A stretch of DNA of 64,000 nt from Thelephora terrestris. Taxonomy: Eukaryota; Basidiomycota; Agaricomycetes; Thelephorales; Thelephoraceae. Position numbers and translations under genes: made by a program. Of the stretch, positions 23,957 through 35,700 are shown piece by piece. The notes under the pieces were generated by a model. That model made no database searches, was not told the DNA's origin, and worked only from the letters and a program-made list of their open reading frames with translations. The stretch's first letter is position 1. The number at the start of each line of letters is the position of its first letter. Location of the stretch: assembly GCA_015956445.1 (NCBI GenBank), contig WIUZ02000001.1, positions 3,658,001-3,722,000 of the forward strand, given 5' to 3'.

Positions 23957-26900
23957 TTAGATTCCTCCGCCTCGTTTGAGAGCATAGGGACGGCCATTCG
24001 GGCGGCGCTTGTTAGAGGGTTTCTGGTGCGAGACGGTGTTCCAACCAGCGGCCGGGGCTTGTAGGGTGCTTGGGTCAAGGATGGTTTGTCCGATGGGGAC
24101 CTTCTTTTTCTTTCTGGCCTCGGCGATTGCAGTGCTCCGGGATTGGCAGTCCAGGCTGTCGGAGGGGTGTGCTTGACCACATCTACGGCAGGAGAAGTGG
24201 ATACATCTCCAGTTGGCTGAGCTGATTTCATCAATCGGTTTCTTCGAGGCAAGGCATTTCTGGCAGTTGGTGTTGTGGGTGAGTTCTGTATGTTTGGTGC
24301 TTCCACAAAGGCGACAGACTTCTGTGCAGTGGGAGTGGGTGGCGTCCAGCATCCAACAACGTGGGCATTGTTTCAGGTGGATCTTTTCGGTCCACTCAAC
24401 TGCGCGTACGCGGGTGGCGAACATGTGGATTTCGGATTGTCGGACGTTGAGGGCAGTGGAGCCATCCGGGTCCTCAATGGTGAAGGTGAGGTTGAAGAGC
24501 TGGAGTTCATCGGGAACCTCCTTGAGGGTCCAGTCAGGGTCGTGAATGAATTTGGCAGTGGCCAGAAGGGGGTGGGAAGCTTTGACTTCCTTGAGGAGAG
24601 ATTCCTTGGACCATGTGGCGTTGTGAGCCATTTCGTCACCGTTGACCTCGTCCATAGTGTATGCTCTGCAGGGTACGCTTTTGTAGACTATTCTGGACCA
24701 GGGGGAGGGTTTGGCAAAAGTGACACCTGGGTAATCGGGGGCAAGTTCCTTGATGATGGTGCCGGATGCGTTGTCGATGCTCTTGACAGAGGATTGGGGG
24801 GAAAATGTGACAGACAGATTGCCTGCCTGGGTCCATTTGGCTAACATGGCCTTGATGTTGTAGGCTTGTTCGCAGGCTGTGTTGATTTTGCTGATGACGG
24901 CGGGAGGAGGGATCTGTGTTCCAGGGGTAGGTTTATTGCCTCTCGGGAATTTGAGAACGTAGATGTTTCGACGGTCTTGGGCAGGGGGTCCGAATTTCGG
25001 ATTGGGATTCTTGGAGACCAGAGGGGTGTTGACCGTTCCCGAGACAGAGGCATAGGATTTGGTAGCGGGCTTTGTTGTGTTGTCGTCCTTGTGGGTGTCC
25101 TCGTAGTATTCTGAATCGTTGTCCAGGTCCACCCGAGGGAAGTATTCGTCAGTGCTATACTCGGCTCCTAGGGGGTTGAGGGGGTTGGAGGGAGTGGTGG
25201 AGGGGATCTTCGAAGAAGAGGCAGCAGGGGGGGAGGTATCAGGGATATTGAGGTTACCGTCAAATCTGACTTGTCTGGATTGTTGTTGTGGTGGTGGACC
25301 TCCGGCGGCTTGGAGGTCATAGTTGGAGGGAGCTTTGGACTGGGCTTGATTGGAGTTGCGGAGCATTTGTCTGTAGTGATTTGATTTAGCGATCATCTCT
25401 TCTCGAGTCCATCCAGGTGCCCAGTTAATGGAGATGGGGCCGATTTTGGGTTTGTCTGTGAACCTTGAGCGTCCGCTATAGGTTTGCCAGTTGTACTGGT
25501 TACAGATTTCGGTTTCGTCGGTTGTGGTGATTGCGCTGGAGGGGGGGAGGAGAAATCGGTTGTAGTTGCCTCCTCCAAAGGCGTGTTGAATAGAAAGATA
25601 CAGGAAGTTGCGTTTCCTCTGTGTTTGGACGCCCCATCCTATTCCTGTTGGGAATCCTTTTTCGTTGATGTAGCCCCATCTCCCGAGGCTTACTACTCTG
25701 GCCCACCAGCTTATGTGGTCATTGTCTAGGTCTCGGACATTCTGGACAAACCATTCAAAACCTTCGTGAAGGTTGCTTTGGAAACATGTGACGTATTGGT
25801 CATCGTTGAGCTCGGTTTTATGGGTGGCAGGATTGTAGGGAGGTTTGGTTGAGATTTTGGGAGTGGGAGGTCTTGGAGTGGGTGTCCTGAGACGAGGGGT
25901 GTTCGCTCTGGAGGGAGTCGGGGAGGGAGCCAGTGTGTGGACATTGTGGTGTTGTGAGGAAGAGTCGGCAAGATTGTTGTGGAGAGAGTTGAGTCTTTTC
26001 TCCATGTCAGACAATGATTTCTGCATGGCCGCCATGTGGGTAGCCAAAGAGTCTATGGCAGATTTAGTATCCAGGACAGGTTGGGGTTGTTCTTTGACGA
26101 TGCGCTCGATTTCGTCCGTTCTGTTGTAAACCGCAGCAGCTAGGCGAAGGATGGCATCTCGTTGTTGGTTAGAGCCGTCAATCAGTTGGCCGACGGCTTG
26201 TCCTGTGCGTCTGGCAGAATCGCCTACGTACTCGTGGAGGGTCTTGTGATCTTCGCATAGTTGTTCAAGTCTAGCGTCGAGGTGGGAGTTGATAGATTTG
26301 AGGTTGTTGTCGTTGGATTGTAAGATGGCCCTGTTGACAAGATTCTGTCCCATCGCGAATTCTTGGCGGTGGAGGAGGATGGCGCTGTTGTCGAGGAGGC
26401 CGTTAACGGCTACTGAGAGGTTGGTGAGTCTAGTCTCGATAGTTGCAGAGTTGGCACGGGGAAGGGGGCCAGGTGGGATAGGGATTTCCAGAGTATGGAC
26501 GGTTCTGTCTGAAGGGATGTGGACTGTGTCGGTATCGATTGCCAAGACAGGTTCGGAGAAGAATCTCCTGTCGGTGATGACTTTGGACTTAGGGTCTCCG
26601 GACATGTCACCCCCGTCGATGGTCCTGACAGAGGCTTTGAATGATTGGTCCATGACGACCGCTGCAATGCGTTCCTTGTGTTCTTGGATGTAGCCCAGTC
26701 CGTCGTCTCGTGAGACAAATCCCACCTGGACATCAAGGCATTGGAGGATGGAAGGTACGAAAGTTGGTGTTGAGGATCGCATTCGGTCCAATGGGGCAGG
26801 CGTGGGGGTCGGTTGCGCATATTCCGGGGCTACGTATGAAAGGCCGGGAGAGGCAGAAGGGGAGAGGAAGAGGGGCAGCCCTGTGATGGGACAGATCTGG

Positions 26901-27643
26901 GCGTCAATCGTGAAAGGCGAGGTAGACTCCTGTTTCTGGTGCGTAGGGAGTTGAGGTACCGGTGTGGGTTCCCATCCGGAGATGGGGGTGCCAGATTGTG
27001 AGGGAGAGAAAGGGTTAGGGATGGTGGGCGGATTGTGTGAGGCGAACTCGAGGACGTCGGCGTGTTTACGCATGCGTTCCCGAGAGGCGAGGCGTTCTTG
27101 CAACCTATGGGTGATGTCCATAGATTCTCGTTCGCGAATGTTTCTGTCCGGGTCTGTGGAGGAAATGCGTCGACTGATGACAGGAGAGGAAGGGAGAGAA
27201 GCGTTAAGGCGGAGGGACATTCTCCTCTTGCCCATGGACTTTGTTTGTGAAATTTTAGTATGAGCTGTTTTTGGTTTTTTAACGGAGTCTGGTGAGTTCG
27301 CACGCGAACCCGCAACGGAAGCAGGGCGAGGGAAAGAAACCGGGTCGTTTAAGTTAAGAGTGGGTGGGTTGGGTCTGTCCTTCCTCTTGTTGTTACCCTG
27401 CAATCCGTCCATGAAAGGTGGAATGTGTTGGAGGGTAGAGAGCCTGACGGCAGACTCGGGGAAAGGGGAAGGAGGAGCAAAGGTGAATTCTGTGGTGTTA
27501 GCTTGGGGGTCGCCTGGACCTGTAAGTGCGAATCCGGTGCGGATCGGAGACTTGGGCTTCGGGGAGACGATCTGCAGACTGTGGTTCCCTTCCAGAGGGT
27601 TGTGAGAGCCAGGGTTGTCAGGAGATTGACCTGGGTGAGACAT
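23957..27643 (-). CDS. LINE ORF1: gag-like RNA-binding protein with zinc knuckles
   Basis: This uninterrupted frame of 1228 residues has no stops or introns. It begins with a disordered Pro/Ser-rich region including Arg/Ser clusters. Residues about 410-560 form a long heptad-like helix (for example SDMEKRLNSLHNNL), probably a coiled coil for oligomerisation, as in other LINE ORF1 proteins. A folded central block follows (ISWWARVVSLGRWGYINEKG). A second folded block (about residues 900-1080) includes IYVLKFPRG and DPDWTLKEVPDELQLFNL. The C-terminus (about 1090-1165) has clustered cysteines and histidines: CPRCWMLDATHSHC, then CRLCGSTKH, NCQKC and CRRCGQAHPSDSLDC, the last being a CCHC-type knuckle. 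The tail is basic (KPSNKRRPNGRPYALKRGGG). The expected role is to coat element RNA and chaperone target-primed reverse transcription. Unlike ORF2 it is undamaged. Confidence 0.92.
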   Translation of the reverse strand: MSHPGQSPDNPGSHNPLEGNHSLQIVSPKPKSPIRTGFALTGPGDPQANTTEFTFAPPSPFPESAVRLSTLQHIPPFMDGLQGNNKRKDRPNPPTLNLNDPVSFPRPASVAGSRANSPDSVKKPKTAHTKISQTKSMGKRRMSLRLNASLPSSPVISRRISSTDPDRNIRERESMDITHRLQERLASRERMRKHADVLEFASHNPPTIPNPFSPSQSGTPISGWEPTPVPQLPTHQKQESTSPFTIDAQICPITGLPLFLSPSASPGLSYVAPEYAQPTPTPAPLDRMRSSTPTFVPSILQCLDVQVGFVSRDDGLGYIQEHKERIAAVVMDQSFKASVRTIDGGDMSGDPKSKVITDRRFFSEPVLAIDTDTVHIPSDRTVHTLEIPIPPGPLPRANSATIETRLTNLSVAVNGLLDNSAILLHRQEFAMGQNLVNRAILQSNDNNLKSINSHLDARLEQLCEDHKTLHEYVGDSARRTGQAVGQLIDGSNQQRDAILRLAAAVYNRTDEIERIVKEQPQPVLDTKSAIDSLATHMAAMQKSLSDMEKRLNSLHNNLADSSSQHHNVHTLAPSPTPSRANTPRLRTPTPRPPTPKISTKPPYNPATHKTELNDDQYVTCFQSNLHEGFEWFVQNVRDLDNDHISWWARVVSLGRWGYINEKGFPTGIGWGVQTQRKRNFLYLSIQHAFGGGNYNRFLLPPSSAITTTDETEICNQYNWQTYSGRSRFTDKPKIGPISINWAPGWTREEMIAKSNHYRQMLRNSNQAQSKAPSNYDLQAAGGPPPQQQSRQVRFDGNLNIPDTSPPAASSSKIPSTTPSNPLNPLGAEYSTDEYFPRVDLDNDSEYYEDTHKDDNTTKPATKSYASVSGTVNTPLVSKNPNPKFGPPAQDRRNIYVLKFPRGNKPTPGTQIPPPAVISKINTACEQAYNIKAMLAKWTQAGNLSVTFSPQSSVKSIDNASGTIIKELAPDYPGVTFAKPSPWSRIVYKSVPCRAYTMDEVNGDEMAHNATWSKESLLKEVKASHPLLATAKFIHDPDWTLKEVPDELQLFNLTFTIEDPDGSTALNVRQSEIHMFATRVRAVEWTEKIHLKQCPRCWMLDATHSHCTEVCRLCGSTKHTELTHNTNCQKCLASKKPIDEISSANWRCIHFSCRRCGQAHPSDSLDCQSRSTAIAEARKKKKVPIGQTILDPSTLQAPAAGWNTVSHQKPSNKRRPNGRPYALKRGGGI

Positions 27644-27719
27644 GAGAACAGTAACTAGAGAAATTGGTTGAGCGCTAAAGTGGGATGGTGGTGGTAAAGG
27701 GAAGAGAAGGGATGACTTG

Positions 27720-27732
27720 GACGATCAGCCTC
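27720..27732. repeat. Right target-site duplication of the LINE
   Basis: This is a perfect 13-bp copy (gacgatcagcctc) of 18170-18182, immediately beyond the 5' end of the minus-strand element. It fixes the 5' boundary of the element at 27719 and shows the element is not 5'-truncated into ORF1. Confidence 0.93.
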
Positions 27733-29350
27733 ATGGAGAAGAACCAAGAGAAAACTCTCCAGTGTGGCCGTATCCCACCCCCAAATCAGCTGCGGAGGAG
27801 TCAAGCCCTGCGAAGCTGCTCGCAGCTCAGGAGCCCGCAGTGCCCTTCGCGGCGAAAACGAGGATTGGATGCCCACAAGCTGGATCACCGCCGGTCAGTT
27901 CTTGTTTCTATTCCAGCACAGCTCGCTCGCGCCATGGCCATCTTGGATCCCGACTTTCCTTGGTCGCCGTGGTGGAGTGTGAACTGGCTTGAACATCTTC
28001 ATTTGTCACAGCGATTCCCTGAGAGGTGCAGGATTTCCACAGAAGGAGCTGGATTGGGAAGGGTTGCCCTCGAGGATGAAGACCAATCTCTCGACACTAA
28101 GCCATAAGTAGGCCAACCATGCTTGAACATATGTTGCCAGTGAGAAGGTAAAGAAGTGCCATTGCCTAAGCTCTGGCTCAAGTTGAGCCGCAATCCCTCC
28201 GTGATGCCCGCTGATCTCCATGATATAGTTCTGGCTCTCTTCCCGAAAGCCGATGGTATTGTTCTGTTGTTTTCGATTGCATATCAATCAATCAGTCTCT
28301 TAATCTGCGATCACGGTACTGATCCTGCGGATTCATTCAGTTTGCAAGGGTCCAGGGTACCGTGTCTGAGATGTTCTGACCCACTGACGTGCGGGAGTGG
28401 AGGAGGCTTTCACCTGCAAACATGTTCCTCGAATCTGCAATGACGCAACCTTCGTTAATCACGCTCGGCTTTCTGGGGAAACGCGGTCGCGCAATCGAAG
28501 GAGATAACCTTTGGTTCCACCGTGCTTATGCTAGTCAGAGGAGATGTCGCAGCGGTCAAGTAACGGGTCATCATTCGTAGGGACTTTCATTCTCGACAAA
28601 CCTGATGGAGCTCTACAACGACAGGAAGCGGATCCCGCTGCCTCTGGTTATGCTACCCAGATGGTCACCGGAAGTCGGTGTGTGAACATTGCGTATCTGG
28701 ACCCCCCGCCAGCTTTCGTTGCATACGCAATAGCCACACTTCTGTTCAACCCAAGGACCCCGCCGCAAGCCGCCCGGCCGACCGGTTCGCCAGATTGATC
28801 GACCTAAGACTTCTGAAGTGCTGGGGACACATTCACCGAGATCAATTGGGTGGGGAACTGGTGGGGAACGAGAACGCAGAATACAGAATCCTTTTCGGCT
28901 CAGCCGGTGGGGCAAGGTTTTCGTTTCGATCCCTTGTTGTGCACTCTCCAATGAATTCCCTTACTGCCCCGGCTTGACCTTGACCTAACTACTTTGATAC
29001 GTACCGGAACTCGGGGACGTCTCAACGACGCTTCAACATGACTAACTGCTTAGAGAGGGTTGATATCAGTTTAGCCTGTTCTGCCTGGCTTAACTCGTGA
29101 TTGTGAGCGCTCTTGTTGGACTGGAAGAGCACACATACAGCGTAACTAGCCCAGTCCTTTATTTAATTAGCAGTAACATCTCCCGTCTGCGCTTTTTTCA
29201 GAAATTTCTGCTAGTTCTTCATTACAGGATTTCCCCAGCGCGCCTCCCCCTCCGCGGCACCTGCGAGTCTCGGGTGAACTTCCCAAAAAGGCAATTGAGG
29301 CGGGAAACCCTCTTTCCTTCCCGCCTTCGACCACTCTCTTCCGCGGAAAA
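27733..29350. other. Region between LINE and YSH1, no gene assigned
   Basis: No family is recognised. A plus-strand frame leaves the LINE insertion site and stays open to 27992 (starting HGEEPRENSPVWPYPTPKSA). It is in phase with the frame entering the insertion on the left, so it may be the second half of an interrupted gene. Frames at 28544-28951 are short and conflicting. The last 200 bp (C/T-rich, near 29180-29345) are the likely YSH1 promoter and leader. Confidence 0.4.
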
Positions 29351-32300
29351 ATGGCTACAGCAGCAGAAGACGTTCCGACGCTGAGCGTCACTTTACTAGG
29401 TGCCGGCCAAGAGGTCGGTCGCTCATGCTGCGTCTTGCAGTACAGAGGGAAGACGGTTGTTTGTGATGCTGGTATCCATCCCGCCTACAACGGAATGGCT
29501 TCGCTCCCTTTCGTAGATGAGCTGGATTGGAGCACTGTGGACGCGCTTTTGATTACGCAGTGAGTTCCTTTGACGCAGTGCCTGCGATTACGCGCAAAAC
29601 TGACCCTTTGCAAGTTTCCACCTTGATCACGCGGCGGCCGTCACATACATCACGGAGAAGGTAAACATCCGTCAGTACACCGACGATGGGAGCTCAACCC
29701 CTTGCTCATAGACCAGCTTTCGAGATGGACCAGGCAAGGTTTATATGACTCACCCGACAAAGGCTCTTCACAAGTTCATGATGCAAGACTTCGTGCGCAC
29801 CAGGTATGTCTCCCCCCTCCCCTGCGTACCCTGCTCAGAGATAACTGTGTCCTTTCTAGTTCATCGTCATCGGAAGCTCTCTTCTCTCCTTTGGATCTCT
29901 CAATGTCTTTGGATATGATCATCCCCGTCTCGGCTCACCAACTAATCAATGTTTGCCCTGGAGTCTCGTTTACACCGTACCACGCCGGTCACGTTCTAGG
30001 GGCTGCCATGTTCATGATTGACATAGCCGGTCTCAAAATTCTGTATACTGGTGATTATTCACGCGAAGAGGACCGACATCTTGTGAAAGCAGAACTTCCG
30101 CCCAACAAGCCAGATGTATTAATCGTGGAAAGCACGTTTGGAGTGCACACTTTGGAGGCTCGCGAGACGAAAGAAGCGCGATTCACAAATCTTGTCCACA
30201 CAATCATCAAGCGTGGAGGGCACGTTCTGATGCCCACTTTTGCTTTGGGACGTGCACAGGAGCTCTTGCTCATCTTGGACGAGTACTGGAAAAATCACCC
30301 AGATCTGCACAATGTCCCAATATACTACGCCTCGAGTCTGGCTCGCAAGTCTATGGCTGTGTATCAGACGTATATCCACACAATGAATGCCAACATTCGA
30401 AACCGGTTCGCCAAACGTGATAACCCCTTTGTGTTCTCGTATGTTTTCCGTTCCGGGGTTCTATTCATATCGGCTAATTCACTACACCCCACAGGCATAT
30501 TTCACACTTGGGCCACAATCGAGGCTGGGAAAAGAAAGTCGCCGAGGGACCCCCATGTGTTGTCCTGGCCAGTCCAGGATTCCTCCAGTCAGGCCCCAGC
30601 CGCGAGCTTCTGGAACTCATGGCTCCTGATCCCAAGAACGGCCTTATAATGACAGGGTATTCGGTGGAAGGGACGATGGCGAGGGTGAGTAGTCTTTGCA
30701 TTGACGGGAGGCGGTTCTTTCCTGTAAATTATCTCGATTCGTGCAATCCCATTCTTTCCCCCTCCGCCTCTGGTCTCCATGAGCCGCCCCCCGTGTGATC
30801 CTAAGTTTATTTTCTGGGGGACTTATCCACGCGTCTTTTCCACTCTAGGATATCATGTCCGGACCGGACGAGATCCCGTCATTGAAAGGCAACATAATTC
30901 CACGGAGGCTTTCGGTGGATGACATCTCGTTCAGTGCGCACGTGGACTTCTCGCAGAACTCGGAGTTTATTGAAGCCGTAAAGGCCAAGCATATCGTAAA
31001 TCCATCTTTCCGTTTGAGAACCCACTTCGCTGGTTATTGTCTAAAAGGTTAATTGCATTCTCCCGAACAGATCCTCGTTCATGGAGAGCAAACGGCTATG
31101 GGTCGCCTTAGGGCTGCCCTCCAGTCGAGGTACAAACAGAGGGAAGAGGATGTCAAGATCCATACACCAAGGAACCTTGAGACTCTGAACCTAACTTTCA
31201 GGGGAGAGCGGGTGGCGAAGGTGACTTATCAATTCTTCCTGGAATGCTGGATCGACTGACCGAGTTTTCACGTAGGCTATAGGAACCCTTGCAACTAAGA
31301 CGCCCCAAGCTGGCGATCTGATGTGTGGCCTACTGGTAGCGAAGGATTATTCTTATACTCTGTTGGACCCCAGAGACCTCCGAGACTTCGCTGGATTATC
31401 AACATGTGTGGTAACTCAGCGCCAAAAACTTGTCCTTGGGGTGGGATGGGAGCTAGTTAGATGGCATTTAGAAGGGATGTTCGGTAGGGTCGAGGAAGGA
31501 TGTGACGCAGACGGCGTTCCCATAATGAGGGTACGCTCTCTCGTTGTTTCCAGTTGGAGTTGAGTGACTTGACATGTTACGTTAGGTGATGGGCGTTGTC
31601 GATGTGAAACAAACTGGCGAACACGAATTGACACTAGAGTGGGAATCGAGCGCGAGTAACGATATGGTGGCGGATTCGACTCTGGCGCTCGTAACAGGAA
31701 TAGATAGGAGCCCTGCTTCTGCGAAACGTAAGCACGCTTTCTCATGTCCCTTTCATTCATATTGTTCCTCCAAATGTTCCTCCCCATCCAAGTATACGCC
31801 CATGTAACTTGAGGGGAAATCCGCTGATTCGGAAACCCACATTAAAATGCAGACGACTAACGACCACCTTTTGTTTCTATCTCTGTTCAGTGACATCTAA
31901 TGCCCACAACCATGCCCACGAACACACTCATCCCCACGCGGACTCTGAAAGCGACTCGGAGCGCATTCAGCGATTGGCGATGTTCCTTGAGTCCCACTTT
32001 GGGGAGGTGCACATCGGCGTGCCTGAACCTGAAAAAGGTCACGAAGACGGTCGAGATGAAGTTCCAGAGCAGGCACTATTGATTCGATTGGATGAAGCCG
32101 ACGCGGTCGTTCATTTGAAGTCAATGGTGAGTTATCCTTCATCGGTTCACTTCACTTCAGTTTCTTCCTCCCTTTGTCCTTTCATTTTCCCTGGCCATGG
32201 GGTCGCGGGGAGGCGAAAGTTTCGCCCTTGGCGCCATTCGCATAGAGTTCCTAGCGTTGATGGGCGTCCTTTTGCTTATCGCCGGAATTTCTTTCATCCT

Positions 32301-32536
32301 AGACCGTTACCAGCGCCAACGAGACCCTTCGAAAACGTGTTGAAATCGTAGTTGATATGGCCCTCACCACCGTGAGCTCTCTATCGGAGATGTATTCTGG
32401 GGGTACTTCGTCCGTCACAAACGATGCCGTCATCAAGTCCACAGAAAAAGGGTCAACCACGGACGCCCCCGAGACTGGCCCGACCCAACCTGAGGCCGAG
32501 GATAGCGCGGAGATGTCAAAAGAGGTTGAGGCGTAG
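29351..32536 (+). CDS. YSH1: mRNA 3'-end endonuclease CPSF73/Ysh1
   Basis: Eleven exons (first 29351-29559; introns 29560-29614, 29661-29711, 29804-29859, 30439-30494, 30685-30848, 30996-31070, 31221-31275, 31531-31585, 31728-31890, 32127-32302) give 759 residues. The metallo-beta-lactamase core shows [23 protein letters not shown], the zinc motif [23 protein letters not shown] and [10 protein letters not shown]. The beta-CASP part shows [30 protein letters not shown] and [17 protein letters not shown], then the final histidine motifs [10 protein letters not shown] and LVHGEQ. The C-terminal region includes a His-rich insert ([13 protein letters not shown]) and an acidic tail. Ysh1 is the nuclease that cleaves pre-mRNA before polyadenylation within the cleavage and polyadenylation factor. 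The gene is intact; the last two introns (163 and 176 nt) are longer than the rest. Confidence 0.97.
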
Positions 32537-32798
32537 GGGATTGAAAATCAGATCGGGAGGGTGTTTCTTTAGCGGAAAGCAGCGTCCATTCGTCTCCTCT
32601 TCTCTCTACGTACAGTAACAGTACCAGCATCGAGTAACATAAATACAGTTGTACAAATGATGCGCGTTATGCGCAACCAAAAACTGCCCTGGGTGTGATT
32701 TAATTCCCCATCTATCTAAGTGAAATGAAAAGCGGATAGCTCTAATGAGTCCAATGGTGCCAATTTTATTCCCTCCGACAGTCCAAGTATGTGCTATC

Positions 32799-35700
32799 TT
32801 ACCAGTAGCGGTTGTCTTCAACGTATTCTTGTTTTATAAACGGCTTGACGTCCTCATGGGGGCGTCCTGAGTATCCTTGATTTTGACCGTGATTCACAGA
32901 TCCAGGAGGATTGCCGATCGGTCTGTCTCCCGCTCTGGGAAGCGAATCATAGTTATAATGTGGGCTAGGAGGCGTGAAGGCCCGGTCAGGAGGGTAGAGC
33001 GAGATGCTGCCCTGTCTTGGAATGAATTGGGGGGTAGCCAACGAGCTCGACGGATTATGGCCGGGGGAAGAGACTCTTGCCCATGGCCGTGGATTGAAGG
33101 AAGGTGAACCAGATCCCGATTTGGATGGATCCGAACTATCGTAGGCGTCTTCGGGGACACCATCGATGGTGAAGAGTGGGTATGACAAGATGTTGAATCG
33201 TGTCGTTGTTGTGATGCCTTCGTCTTCTGGGTTTCCCAGCGGTGAAGGTTGCGAAACGGGGATCTCTACCTCCTCTTCTCCTTCCCCAGGCAACGACCCC
33301 CGGAAATGAGTGCTTAAAACAAACGGTGAGCGTCGGCAGTGTGACAAAAGTTTGAGCTTAAAAACCCACGCAAGCGAATAGGCAAGCGGCCATCGATCAG
33401 CCACGCCGTCGAGAATATTGATGATCTTGTGTACGTCAGCAACCAGGTCAACGACCAAAGGTCCCGAAAAGCTCCTGGGTATTCCTTCGGTCGCAAGCAC
33501 GCGGTCGCGAGTCTTCAGACGCCAGATGTGGGTGATGAGAATCCCACCAGCCTCTTGGCAAGCCCTGATGATGATGGGGATGTTGCTGAACCCCATCTTC
33601 CTCCCAGCTTCGAGAATTCGTACCGTGGTTCTGGCCGAGTTGAGACATATCTGCAAAGCAGGAAATGGAAATCTGACGCGCGAGGACGAGGTCTTCGCCG
33701 GAGCGTCGGATCTCACGGAAGGAATGAACGGCCGATATATCAGGATCTGATTGAGGTAGTATCCCAGGAACAAGGTTGCGGATTGGGTGGCAAACACGCG
33801 GTTGCCCATATTCGGGGACCAACGGACTGGTGAAGGAACGAAGGGGATGTGTCAGTGTTAGGTGTGACCGCCAAAAAGGGAAGCGAGTGGGCCAAGGGAA
33901 CTTTCGTACGGTGATCAGGTAATGAATCGACCCACTGGGACATCGCGGTATTGAGTTGCGCGACCGTCCGTTCCCTCCACTCGGATGCTGTGGTACCAGC
34001 AGGGGCCACCTTAGACTTGTCGACCACATACTGTGATGAAATTGAAATAAATGAAGGCGCCGTGATCAGAAATACCCAGGACCACCCACCAATGTGTTAA
34101 CCGCAAAGGCGCTGATTTTTGTCAGCGCCAGCCATAACCCGAAGGCCTCCATATGGGAAGTTTTTCCTTGTGGTTGCCTAAAAGCTGATTCTGGATTCCC
34201 TGTGGTCCAGTATTCGTCGTCTATGACGAGAGAGGGATGAACGTCCATGCTAGAGACTGATCAGAATGAGGACCTTCGGAATGTGAAACACGTACTCCTC
34301 CTCCCTCAAAGCACATGAACGGCCAACATCAACAGAACCTTCGCGATCAAACCCTACCATAGTCCATAAGACCCGTTTCCATAACTCGTCTTTAGCATTC
34401 GGATCCTTCTCGTAAAGTTTCTTCCGATGGATACCAACATCTTGAGCCTTCCGGAGTCCGATGCTGTTGAATGCCCAGGCTGTTCCTTGGGGTAGGTAAT
34501 ACCGAAGGTACATAAAGAACAACTACTCGGAACGAGAGATTAGTCATCGCCGTAAGGTATCAAGTTTCGGGACGAACACAGTGGAGTTGTAACTCAAACA
34601 GAGTCGCCGGCAGGAGGATGCTCCGGCGGCGTGAGAACAACTCTAAGGGTCCATTGGTCGGGTGAGATGCAATGGAGTGAGAATTCGGTTACGCACGTAT
34701 GGTGGCGTTGAAATAATGCCATCCAGCTTTCCTATACCGAAGTGGTTTTCCTGCTTCTGGAGGCTCTGGTTCCCCTAAGGCGCGGGGGTCCGTGCTCCAC
34801 CTGCTCGCGACCGCGAAAACGAGCATACAGACAGAGGTGAAGCAAACGTCACGAAATTGTAGACCCTCATTCCAATGGTCGTAGAAGGTAGGCCGGTGGA
34901 ATAGAGGATATACAACGTTGACGTGAGCAAAGTAGAGGCCTATCAAGTCTTCCGCGAGGTCTTGGGATGGGAAATTGTCCCGGACGGAGGGAAAATGAGC
35001 AGGATTTGTCAGATGGACGCCTTCCCAATCTAGTTCCCACTTGAGAATTGATGGGAATTAGATGTGTCCGTGGTGACGTACAAGAGGATAAACGGGCAAT
35101 CACTCACCGAGAAAGGGGGCCCCCAGTAGATCGGTCGACGGACCTTGGGAAAAGATCCTGGGTCTGGGGGTTGTGTTTCTGGTTGTGTAACGGGCGGCGC
35201 CACCTCCATTATGTGTTGGTACTTCCAGAACACCGTAGGGCCTACCAAGTGAATATCAGCGCTCTTCCCATAGAGGCGTGTCCCAGGGTCTACACCCGTA
35301 TCGCCATCGTCCTTATCTTTCTCGTCGTCTGAGTACCCCGGTGTGTGAAGGTTTAACTTGCGTTTCGCACACTCGAACGGAGGGTTGTCGTCGTCTGAAG
35401 GAAGGACATCCCCAGATTCAGCATCTGAAGGTTTCCTCTGTGATATAAAAGAGTGGTCTAAGGGGTTCAGACTGGTTGGGTGACTTTTTTTGGTAGCAAG
35501 AGGTCTCTGAGCCAAAGGTGATGGTTGTGCATCCCATTTCCAGGAATCCTTGGCAATGGATGGGCCAAGATACTGAGTGAAGTCGACCTCTGGGCGTAAC
35601 TGGATGACGAGACACTTGGGTTTAGAAGGGGTCGGAACTGAGAAGCTCGTGTGATGCGCACCCTCTTGAGTAGTGCCTCCACCCGCTCCGAGCGGTCTTC

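Larger units (their letters stand above)
18183..27719 (-). mobile_element. Full-length non-LTR retrotransposon (LINE), 9.5 kb
   Basis: The element is complete by structure: 13-bp target-site duplications on both sides, a 3' poly(A) tail (T16 at 18183-18198 on the plus strand), a short 5' leader of about 76 nt before ORF1, ORF1 and ORF2 in tandem separated by 57 nt, and a 3' untranslated region of about 0.7 kb. ORF2 carries an apurinic-type endonuclease, reverse transcriptase and RNase H in that order, as in the I/Tad-like LINEs of fungi. The clade assignment is inference from domain order. There are no long terminal repeats. Perfect duplications and an intact tail argue for a fairly recent insertion, while two nonsense codons in ORF2 show this copy is no longer autonomous. 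Confidence 0.95.

Noticed and set aside
24275-24844. Long plus-strand frames inside the LINE (also 26289-26693 and 19880-20179)
   Set aside because: They lie antisense to ORF1 or ORF2, whose domains are unmistakable, and show no domain of their own; they are shadows of the coding strand.
32127-32302. Hydrophobic coding-looking stretch in the last YSH1 intron ([18 protein letters not shown])
   Set aside because: It cannot be joined in phase to both flanking exons, and Ysh1 is a soluble nuclear protein; GT and AG ends at 32127 and 32302 give the conserved join.
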